A stretch of 11,946 bases of DNA, from contig JAHFOZ010000123.1 in NCBI GenBank assembly GCA_023261405.1, forward strand, positions 1 through 11,946, given 5' to 3'. The translations under genes and the position numbers were made by a program. The notes beneath the pieces are model-generated. The model worked only from the letters and a program-made list of their open reading frames with translations, was not told the DNA's origin and ran no database searches. Below, piece after piece: positions 6,860 to 11,946 of this stretch. Position 1 is the first letter of the stretch, and every line of letters begins with the position of its first letter. This DNA comes from Planctomycetota bacterium. GTDB taxonomy: Bacteria; Planctomycetota; MHYJ01; JACPRB01.

Positions 6860-8353
6860 CTACTTCAGCGCCTCCGGGTGCGGGACCGCGTACTTGATCG
6901 TCCAGGCCTGGTGCCGCGCGAGCTCCATCATCTCGGGCGCGTGGAAACCTTTGGGGAAGAGCCAGCCCCAGATCTTAGGGCTGTCCTGGGCGACGAACTT
7001 CTCGGCGAGGAGCTTTGCGGGACGAAACTCCACCTCCCTCGGGAGCTCCTCTCTGATGAGGTAGGGGAGAAGATTCCCAAGTGCCACGAGATACGACTCC
7101 GGCGTAACGCCCGTACTGCCGAGCCAGACGGTGTTGGGGATGCGGCCGTGGCGCTCCACGTAGGCCTGGACGTCCGCCGCGGTGCGCATGACCTGGCTCC
7201 AGGTGGCTTTGACCGGACCGGCCATGACGGTCGGGACGCCGGTGGGCCCCAGGGGCGTTTCCGCCAGGGACAGGGAGGTTCTCTGTTGTGAATGGGGGAG
7301 CAGACCCTGCTTTAGGAGGCGCTGGTTGAGGAGACAGAAGATCTCACTGGCCGCCACGCCGCCTCCTCCGTGGACTTCGTCGTTTTCGAAGTTGCTCATA
7401 CGCTGGAGATCGCAATCGTCCCAGACGAGTCCGCGGCTCCGGTCCTCGTAGAGCTTCAGGGCGTCCCGCGCGGTGATGAACTTCACGTCGGGGAAGGTCT
7501 TGATCCAGCGGATGTAGGCCTCGAAGGTCTCGAACGCGACGCGGGTCTCCTCGGCCGATTTCTGGGGCGGGAGTTTCCACTCCTCGCGCGGGGGGTTGGC
7601 GCCGTCGGCGAAGTTGACCCCGTCCCAGAACTGCTTATGGACCCACTCGCAGGGGTGGTAGAAGATGTGCGCCGCGCCGCCGCCGTCCTTGAGGAGTTTC
7701 TCCCGCGCCGCAGAGAAGTTCTTCTTCGCCTTCTCGAACTCCTCGGCGCCCCCGAGCCCGGTGCGGAGGGTGTACTCGAGTCGGAAGAGCGTTAGGATCC
7801 CGCAGTACCAGAGCGGGCCGCGATCGAAGTCCACGTGGCTGCCGGAGTCGAGATAGACGGGGATCCCGAGTTTCCGCATCGCGCCGAAGGACTGGGGGCC
7901 CCAGGAACTGCCGGGCTGGCCGTAGCAGCTGGGCGCCTGCCCGAAGATCCGCTTCACGTCCTCCACTCCCGGGCCCTCGCGGCGGATGAATTCCTCGACC
8001 CCCTCGTCCCAGCCGAGCGTCGAGAGGTACTGGGCGGGGGTAGGATGGACGCTGTGCCAGTTCGAGTGGTAGCCGATCTCGTGCTTCTTGAGGGCGTCGA
8101 TCACGTCGCGGCGACCGCGGCGCTCCAGCGTGCGGGCCTTTTCGCCGACCACCTTGAACGTCGTCGGGACGCCCTCCTTCGTGAGGAACTCCGCGAGGCG
8201 CAGCGCCGCGTCGTCGCTGGCCGGGAGGAGATAGTCCTCCGTGTCGAACCAGAGGAGGATGTACATCTTCGGGGCGCCGGAGACCGGGGAGGGCGGCGGC
8301 GCGGAGGCGCAGGCGGCCAGCAGGAGGAGGAGGGCGGCGGCGGGGCGCAGCAT
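6860..8353 (-). CDS. Polysaccharide deacetylase-like lipoprotein (NodB fold) with a C-terminal repeat-like domain
   Basis: This 497-residue protein starts with a lipoprotein signal: MLRPAAALLLLLAACAS has a LAAC lipobox with Cys15. The NodB-like catalytic domain follows. LLWFDTEDY (33-41) supplies the aspartates of motif 1, HSNWH (96-100) is the H-x3-H zinc motif, and FYHPCEWVH (231-239) is a likely late active-site motif. Such enzymes remove N- or O-acetyl groups from amino sugars. The first domain ends around residue 305. The remaining ~190 residues do not belong to NodB; residues 387-425, including VQAYVERHGRIPNTVWLG, resemble a pseudomurein-binding repeat and might anchor the enzyme to a wall glycan. 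The start at 8351-8353 gives an intact signal peptide, though the ribosome site (AAGGG) is weak. The methyltransferase gene diverges 65 bases away; the glycosyltransferase follows 69 bases downstream. Confidence 0.82.
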   Translation of the reverse strand: MLRPAAALLLLLAACASAPPPSPVSGAPKMYILLWFDTEDYLLPASDDAALRLAEFLTKEGVPTTFKVVGEKARTLERRGRRDVIDALKKHEIGYHSNWHSVHPTPAQYLSTLGWDEGVEEFIRREGPGVEDVKRIFGQAPSCYGQPGSSWGPQSFGAMRKLGIPVYLDSGSHVDFDRGPLWYCGILTLFRLEYTLRTGLGGAEEFEKAKKNFSAAREKLLKDGGGAAHIFYHPCEWVHKQFWDGVNFADGANPPREEWKLPPQKSAEETRVAFETFEAYIRWIKTFPDVKFITARDALKLYEDRSRGLVWDDCDLQRMSNFENDEVHGGGGVAASEIFCLLNQRLLKQGLLPHSQQRTSLSLAETPLGPTGVPTVMAGPVKATWSQVMRTAADVQAYVERHGRIPNTVWLGSTGVTPESYLVALGNLLPYLIREELPREVEFRPAKLLAEKFVAQDSPKIWGWLFPKGFHAPEMMELARHQAWTIKYAVPHPEALK

Positions 8354-8402
8354 CGGTATCCCTTCTACGCGCGGGGGGCTGTGAGCGCGGCCCGCTTTCT
8401 GG

Positions 8403-8408
8403 TAGAAT
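8403..8408 (+). promoter_or_regulatory. Candidate -10 box giving a nearly leaderless methyltransferase mRNA
   Basis: TAGAAT (5 of 6 to TATAAT) ends 10 bases before the ATG at 8419, and no Shine-Dalgarno site lies between. If used, transcription would begin about 3-5 bases before the start codon. The -35 region (around 8380-8385, TGTGAG) matches poorly. Confidence 0.4.
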
Positions 8409-8418
8409 CGCGCGCGGC

Positions 8419-9057
8419 ATGGAGCCTCATGTCCTCGAGAAGTACAAGAGCCACGCCGGCGCCGCCTCGTTCAACGTCAAGTACGAGCGCGAGTGGCACA
8501 AGCGCGTCTCGACGCGCTGGGAGTACGGCGTCATTGCCGCGTGCTTCAGGATCGCCGGGCCGCAGGAGACCATCCTCGACCTGCCCTCGGGCTGCGGGCG
8601 GCTCTTCGGGGCCTACCGGGCCTACGGGAAGAAGTTCTACGCGATGGACGTGTCGCACGAGATGCTGAAGTTCGCGCGGGAGAACTTCCCGGAGCTGAAG
8701 GAGTCGCTCTCGGTGGGCTCCGCCTTCCAGATGCCCCTCCGGGACGGGGCGGTGGACTGCGCGTTCTCGGCCCGGCTCTTCCACCACGTGCCCGACCCGA
8801 GGGAGCGCGAGCAGTACATCCGGGAGCTCTGCCGGGTGAGCCGGAAGTGGGTGGTCTTCACGTACTTCCACACGTGGTCGCTCAAGAACATTCTTCGCAT
8901 GATGCGCCGCCCCTTCAACCGGAAGAAGAAGAAGGTCACGATGACCACGGCGGAGCTCCGCGAGCTGGCCCGGAAGATCGGCTGGGAGGTGGCGGCCTCG
9001 ATCCCGCTCTCGCGGCTCGCCTCGGGCCACCACTACGCTGTCCTGAGGAAATGCTGA
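8419..9057 (+). CDS. SAM-dependent methyltransferase, class I
   Basis: This 212-residue protein has a Methyltransf_11-like Rossmann fold. Motif I is TILDLPSGCGRLFG (51-64), the glycine-rich SAM loop. D77 in YAMDVSHEML is the likely ribose-binding acid. SAFQMPLRDGAVDCAFSARLFHHV (101-124) covers motifs II and III. A basic stretch (RRPFNRKKKKV, 163-173) precedes the C-terminal helix and strand, which is unusual and might contact a membrane or a phosphorylated acceptor. The acceptor is unknown. The next gene starts inside this one (ATG at 9051, stop ending 9057) and encodes a WaaP-like kinase, so modification of a lipid-linked or surface sugar is plausible. There is no Shine-Dalgarno site; a -10-like TAGAAT just upstream suggests leaderless initiation. 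Confidence 0.87.
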   Translation: MEPHVLEKYKSHAGAASFNVKYEREWHKRVSTRWEYGVIAACFRIAGPQETILDLPSGCGRLFGAYRAYGKKFYAMDVSHEMLKFARENFPELKESLSVGSAFQMPLRDGAVDCAFSARLFHHVPDPREREQYIRELCRVSRKWVVFTYFHTWSLKNILRMMRRPFNRKKKKVTMTTAELRELARKIGWEVAASIPLSRLASGHHYAVLRKC

Positions 9058-9806
9058 TTCACGGCACGGAGCTCGTCGTCCACCCGGACGCCCGCGCCCT
9101 CTTCCAGGGGCTCTCCCGCCCGCGCGACGTCCTCGCCCGCTGGGAGGCCGCGCTCCCGCCGGGCCGCGACCGCAGCGCCGTGAGCGAGCTGCGCCTCATG
9201 GAGGGCCGCTTCTTCCTCAAGGTCTACGCCTACTCGGGCCCCTGGCGGCTGCGGACGGTCTTCATCGCCGCGCGGGCGGGCCGCGAGTACCGGAACCTGC
9301 TGCGTATGGCGGAGTTGGGGTTCCAGGTGGCGCAGCCGGTGGCCTGGGGCCAGGAGCGGACGCTCGGGTTCGTAAGCGTGAGCTTCCTTCTGACGCGGGC
9401 GGTCGAGGGCGCCGTGGACCTGCGGAGGTTGATCGACGATCCGAAGTCCGCGCCGTTCTCGATGCCCCCTCCCGCCGAGCGGCGCCGGCTCATCGAGGAG
9501 TTCGCGCGGACGCTCCGCCGCGCCCACGACGAGAGCTTCTTCGTCCACACCCTCCGGTTCAAGAACCTGCTGCTCTCCTGCTCCGGGGGACGGTACACGC
9601 TGAGCGTGATCGACGTCCCCTTCGCCGGCATCATGCGCTACCGGCTCCTGCCGGGCGCCGGGCGCGTGCGCGACCTGGCGGTCCTCATGAAGGGGGCGCG
9701 CCGGCTCCTCTCACGGACCGAGCGGATGCGGTTCGCACGTGCCTACGGGGCCGACCCCGCGCTCCTCAGGAAGGCCCAGGCCTTCCAGGAGAGGTTCTAC
9801 CCATGA
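9051..9806 (+). CDS. WaaP/InaA-like lipopolysaccharide kinase family protein, atypical catalytic loop
   Basis: This 251-residue protein resembles the Kdo/WaaP/InaA branch of the protein-kinase-like fold, whose best-known members phosphorylate heptose or Kdo of the LPS core. FFLKVYAY (54-61) gives the ATP lysine K57, and REYRNLLRMAELGFQVAQPVAWG (78-100) is the helix-C and hinge region with E79. IDVPFAG (187-193) gives a metal-binding D188 in the DFG position, and RDLAVLMKG plus RTERMRFARAYG form the typical C-terminal helices. The catalytic loop reads FVHTLRFKNLLL (164-175), with no aspartate where HRD or HGD is expected. Activity is therefore uncertain, although InaA-like relatives also vary here. 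The longer open frame to the left overlaps the methyltransferase; ATG 9051 was chosen because GAGGA precedes it and the domain begins there. Spacing to the ATG is short, suggesting coupling to the upstream gene. Confidence 0.75.
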   Translation: MLIHGTELVVHPDARALFQGLSRPRDVLARWEAALPPGRDRSAVSELRLMEGRFFLKVYAYSGPWRLRTVFIAARAGREYRNLLRMAELGFQVAQPVAWGQERTLGFVSVSFLLTRAVEGAVDLRRLIDDPKSAPFSMPPPAERRRLIEEFARTLRRAHDESFFVHTLRFKNLLLSCSGGRYTLSVIDVPFAGIMRYRLLPGAGRVRDLAVLMKGARRLLSRTERMRFARAYGADPALLRKAQAFQERFYP

Positions 9807-10633
9807 TGGCGTTGATCCTTCTTGCGGCTCTCCAGGACCCGAGAATCGAGATCGAGGCGCGGGGCGCGCTCGTGGGGCCCAAGTTCCGCCTTCGCGACGG
9901 GGAGAAGAATCTGAAGGGCGAGAGCGTCTTTTCCAAGGAGCTCGACGCGGAGGGCGACGTCTTCAGCCCGGGCGGCTCGGTGGCCCTGCGCTGGGGGGCC
10001 GAGCGCTTCCACTTTGAGTACTGGAGGCTCACGGCGGAGGGGGACGGGGTCCAGGAGCAGCCCAAGGCGTGGGGGGGAGGCATCGTGCCGGCGGGGACCG
10101 CGACCGAAACGGAGGTCCTCTTCGAGCACATGGAAGTCGGATGGGCCCATCGTTTCGATCTCTACTCCTCGTGGGAGGGGGTCCGGGACGCCGACCCCGA
10201 GTTCGGGATGAAGGTCTGGATCGATGCGGGACTTTGCATCGAACGAATGGTCGTGGATGCGGCCCTTGGGTTCGGCGGCACGCGGCTGGGGGGAGTCTTC
10301 CCGACGCCGCAGCTCAGCCTGGGCTTCCATCCGTCGATGCCGCTGGAGTGGCTGGAGATCTCCGCTACGGCCGGGGGCTTCTTCATCCCCTGGCGGAGCG
10401 GGGACACGACCTGCCTCGATCCCATCGAGTACACGATCGCCATCCGTGCGCGCTGGGGGGGGGCTGAGGCAGACCCGGGGGAGCGGATGCCGCGGCGGGG
10501 CGATCGGTACGCCGTCGGCCTCGGCTACGACCTCTATCACGTGCACCTGGAGGAGCGCGCGAATCATGTGGACGAGGACGTGGTCCACCTGCGTCTGAGC
10601 GCTCTGTTCGCGAGCCTCGAGGTCCGGTTCTGA
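9803..10633 (+). CDS. Probable outer-membrane beta-barrel protein of unknown function
   Basis: I do not recognise this 276-residue protein by family. A short hydrophobic start (MMALILLAALQDPR) looks like a minimal signal peptide cleaved near residue 9-11. The rest is rich in alternating polar and hydrophobic residues typical of amphipathic beta strands, for example RIEIEARGALVGPKFRL, SVALRWGAERFHFEYWRL, AATAGGFF-type turns and YAVGLGYDLYHVHL. It ends SLEVRF: a C-terminal phenylalanine after a beta strand is the classic recognition signal for the BAM outer-membrane assembly machinery. The ATG at 9803 overlaps the kinase stop as ATGA and is preceded by AGGAGAGG (9787-9794), so it is translationally coupled. 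Its stop falls within a 25-bp palindromic repeat. A soluble secreted beta protein is the alternative. Confidence 0.7.
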   Translation: MMALILLAALQDPRIEIEARGALVGPKFRLRDGEKNLKGESVFSKELDAEGDVFSPGGSVALRWGAERFHFEYWRLTAEGDGVQEQPKAWGGGIVPAGTATETEVLFEHMEVGWAHRFDLYSSWEGVRDADPEFGMKVWIDAGLCIERMVVDAALGFGGTRLGGVFPTPQLSLGFHPSMPLEWLEISATAGGFFIPWRSGDTTCLDPIEYTIAIRARWGGAEADPGERMPRRGDRYAVGLGYDLYHVHLEERANHVDEDVVHLRLSALFASLEVRF

Positions 10634-10656
10634 CAGAGTAAACTCTTCACTTTATC
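10632..10656. repeat. Palindromic 25-bp element, copy 1 (degenerate)
   Basis: This copy matches the perfect copy at 11692-11716 in 20 of 25 positions, read in the orientation with a central C. Its best arms are GAGTAAAC and CTTTATC. It begins on the last two bases of the TGA stop of the barrel-protein gene. It is clearly more AT-rich than the surrounding coding DNA. Confidence 0.7.
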
Positions 10657-10697
10657 ATGTCGAACGGGCTGTGATATGATGAAGTGAAGAGTTTACT
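10637..10697. terminator. Long hairpin between convergent genes, probable bidirectional terminator
   Basis: Bases 10637-10658 and 10676-10697 are inverted complements over 22 bp. There is one mismatch, which is a G-U pair in one transcript, around a 17-nt loop. The hairpin sits exactly between the stop of the barrel gene (10631-10633) and the stop of the NHL gene (10693-10695), where a bidirectional transcription stop would be expected. The 3' arm is U-rich (GTTTACTTTATC) but there is no clean U tract, so protection of mRNA 3' ends or an RNase III site is also possible. The stem is made of two diverged copies of the palindromic repeat. Confidence 0.6.
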
Positions 10698-10702
10698 TTA
10701 TC
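10678..10702. repeat. Palindromic 25-bp element, copy 2 (degenerate)
   Basis: The right arm GTTTACTTTATC is identical to that of the perfect copy; the left arm GATGAAGTGAAG differs at three bases and the centre at one (21 of 25 identical). It contains the TAA stop and the last codons (Leu-Ile-Lys, with the rare ATA codon) of the NHL gene on the minus strand. Confidence 0.75.
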
Positions 10703-11673
10703 AGGACGAACTTCTGGGCGCGCTGGCCCTTGATGTCGCCGCAGTAGAGATTGCCCTTGGAGTCCACCGCGAGGGCGTGCACCCAGTTGGTCTCGCCCGG
10801 CTTCTCCTGCCCGTCCTGGCCCTTCGGGGGCATCCAGAGGCGGAGGATCTTTCCGGACGCCGAGAACTTCACGAAGATCTGGTCGTGGGGCGGGATGCCC
10901 GTCATGCCGCGCGAATCCTGCGCGAGGGTGGGGGAGGAGCCGCAGGACCAGACCTCGTCCTGGGTCGTGACCGAGATGTTCCAGGGCACGAGGATGTTCC
11001 TCCACTCCTCGAGGAACTTCCCGTCCTGATCGAAGACCTGGATGCGGGCGTTATTGCGGTCGGCTACGTAGACGCGGCCCTTGGAATCGATCCCGATCCC
11101 GTGGGGCAGGTCGAACTGGCCGGGCCCGGGGCCCTTCTTCCCCCAGGCCTTGACGAACTTCCCCCCCTTGTCGAAGTGCGCCACCCGGTTGTTTCCGTAG
11201 CCGTCGGAGACGAAGATGTCGCCGTTGGCGGCGAAGGCCATGTCGGTGGGCTTGTTGAAGTGCCGCTCGTCCTCCCCGGTCTCGCCCGGCGTGCCGAGCG
11301 AGAGGAGCAGCTTCCCCTCGGGGGAGTACTTGCGGACCGTGTGGAGCTCGATGTCCGTCAGCCAGACGTTTCCCTCGGCATCGACCTTGATGTGGTGGGC
11401 GCGCTTGTGCTCCACGTCGTTCCAGATCTTCACGAGCGTCCCGTCGGCGGCATAGACCTGCACCACGGGTTGCTGGCGGGTGAAGAGCCACACCCGGTCC
11501 TGCTGGTCCACCGCGACTCCCGGGATCTCGCCCCACTTGACGTCGGCGGGCTTCTTCGGCCACGCGGGGTCGACCGTGTACCCCGAGAGCGGCGCATGCT
11601 CCTGGGCGGGCGAGCCCGAGGCGCAGGCGAACGCGAGGAGCGCGACGGCGGCGGCGACGGAGCGGACGGGCAT
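10693..11673 (-). CDS. Secreted NHL-repeat protein, peptidyl-alpha-hydroxyglycine alpha-amidating lyase-like
   Basis: This 326-residue protein has an N-terminal export signal (residues 1-19). Cys17 follows AFA, a poor lipobox, so it could be a lipoprotein or a cleaved secreted protein. The rest is an NHL beta-propeller with blades around GVAVDQQDRVWLFTR, HHIKVDAEGNVWLTD, DMAFAANGDIFVSDGYGNNRV and GIGIDSKGRVYVADRNNARIQVF. This order matches bacterial relatives of the amidating lyase that in animals cleaves peptidyl-alpha-hydroxyglycine. H94, H191 (PHG) and H299 (WVHA) occupy blade positions spaced like the three zinc histidines of the animal lyase, and R66, Y159 and R206 are candidate active-site residues. 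The substrate here is unknown, since no monooxygenase partner is in view. CCTCCT (11680-11685 on the plus strand) is its strong ribosome site, 6 nt before ATG 11673. It lies 38 bases after the oxidoreductase and is probably co-transcribed. Confidence 0.85.
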   Translation of the reverse strand: MPVRSVAAAVALLAFACASGSPAQEHAPLSGYTVDPAWPKKPADVKWGEIPGVAVDQQDRVWLFTRQQPVVQVYAADGTLVKIWNDVEHKRAHHIKVDAEGNVWLTDIELHTVRKYSPEGKLLLSLGTPGETGEDERHFNKPTDMAFAANGDIFVSDGYGNNRVAHFDKGGKFVKAWGKKGPGPGQFDLPHGIGIDSKGRVYVADRNNARIQVFDQDGKFLEEWRNILVPWNISVTTQDEVWSCGSSPTLAQDSRGMTGIPPHDQIFVKFSASGKILRLWMPPKGQDGQEKPGETNWVHALAVDSKGNLYCGDIKGQRAQKFVLIK

Positions 11674-11679
11674 GGGATG

Positions 11680-11685
11680 CCTCCT
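11680..11685 (-). promoter_or_regulatory. Shine-Dalgarno site of the NHL-repeat gene
   Basis: The minus strand reads AGGAGG, 6 nt before the ATG at 11673. It lies just downstream of the perfect palindrome (11692-11716), 6 bases away, so a hairpin there in the mRNA would sit next to, but not over, the ribosome site. Confidence 0.8.
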
Positions 11686-11691
11686 GAGTAT

Positions 11692-11716
11692 GATAAAGTA
11701 AACGGTTTACTTTATC
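11692..11716. repeat. Palindromic 25-bp element, copy 3 (perfect)
   Basis: Arms GATAAAGTAAAC and GTTTACTTTATC are exact inverted complements around a single central base. It fills most of the 38-base gap between the oxidoreductase and NHL genes. It supplies the TAA stop of the oxidoreductase (11712-11714 on the plus strand, read on the minus strand). Each arm read as GATAAAGTAAAC contains TAA in two different frames. It is AT-rich against GC-rich flanks. Confidence 0.9.
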
Positions 11717-11946
11717 CCTTGGGGACCGCCCAGTGGCCTTCGCGGTAGGTGCGGCGGACGAGGCGGCCGGCCTCCTCGTCGCCGCTGATCTGCTCCTGGT
11801 CCGGGTCAAAGCGGAGGGTGCGGCCCAGCCGCGCCGCGAGGTTCCCCAGGTGCACGGCCGTGGCGGCTCGGTGGCCGATCTCGATGTCGGCGTTCGGCCG
11901 CGCGCCGGACTTGATGCACTCGAGGAAGTTCGTGTGGTGAGCCGTC
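11712..11946 (-). CDS. Gfo/Idh/MocA-family oxidoreductase, C-terminal end (cut by window edge)
   Basis: The last 77 residues of a minus-strand gene that starts beyond the window. The reading includes HHTNFLECIKSGARPNADIEIGHRAATAVHLGNLAARLGRTLRFDPDQEQI and ends HWAVPKG. The NFLECI-(R)PN-(D)-GHR(A)-HLGN(L)A-G-L-FD pattern is the C-terminal signature of planctomycete-type Gfo/Idh/MocA NAD(P)-dependent oxidoreductases, which act on sugars or inositols and are often secreted in this phylum. The nucleotide-binding domain and any twin-arginine signal are out of view. The stop codon TAA lies in the perfect palindromic repeat. The NHL gene follows 38 bases later and is probably in the same transcript. 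Confidence 0.88.
   Translation of the reverse strand, partial: TAHHTNFLECIKSGARPNADIEIGHRAATAVHLGNLAARLGRTLRFDPDQEQISGDEEAGRLVRRTYREGHWAVPKG

Noticed and set aside
8493..9050. N-terminal extension of the WaaP-like frame to 437 codons
   Set aside because: The extension overlaps almost the whole methyltransferase gene and has no domain; the kinase-like fold starts after ATG 9051.
10684..11748. Plus-strand open frame (354 codons) opposite the NHL gene
   Set aside because: The minus strand encodes a clear NHL propeller with a signal peptide and a strong ribosome site. The plus frame is a shadow.

Overview
The window is GC-rich and looks like a chromosomal piece from a Planctomycetota-type bacterium, probably an uncultured or soil lineage. 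This rests on gene content: a PknB-like Ser/Thr kinase with the TPR/coiled-coil/LamG architecture common in that phylum, a CehA/McbA-like metallohydrolase, a peptidyl-amidating-lyase-like NHL protein, and the C-terminus of a Gfo/Idh/MocA oxidoreductase. The organism probably has an outer membrane, because there are a candidate beta-barrel protein, a WaaP/InaA-like kinase and a lipoprotein. No rRNA, tRNA, CRISPR array, transposase or phage gene was seen. The longest non-coding stretch is 214 bases (800-1013).

Layout. 1-799 (minus): a PadR-family regulator and, 2 bases after its stop, the start of an acyl-CoA dehydrogenase. A small inverted repeat over the putative -10 box upstream of padR suggests autoregulation. 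1014-6003 (plus): a 1178-residue membrane Ser/Thr kinase with a CBM6-like and a LamG-like module on the predicted outer side, followed 7 bases later by a secreted CehA/McbA-like metallohydrolase. 6014-8353 (minus): a NodB-type polysaccharide deacetylase lipoprotein and then a family 2 glycosyltransferase. 8419-10633 (plus): three genes with overlapping stops and starts, encoding a SAM methyltransferase, a WaaP/InaA-like kinase and a probable outer-membrane barrel protein. 10693-11946 (minus): the end of a Gfo/Idh/MocA oxidoreductase, then a secreted NHL-repeat protein resembling peptidyl-alpha-hydroxyglycine alpha-amidating lyase.

The central genes (glycosyltransferase, deacetylase, methyltransferase, sugar-kinase-like protein, barrel protein) fit a role in making or modifying surface glycans. 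This is inferred from family membership and proximity, not from a recognised pathway.

The most unusual feature is a small family of AT-rich 25-bp palindromes, with arms GATAAAGTAAAC and GTTTACTTTATC around one central base. There are three copies, one perfect (11692-11716) and two degenerate (10632-10656 and 10678-10702). All three sit on the stop codons of otherwise unrelated genes. The two degenerate copies are partly complementary to each other and form a 22-bp hairpin between convergent genes. I do not recognise this element.
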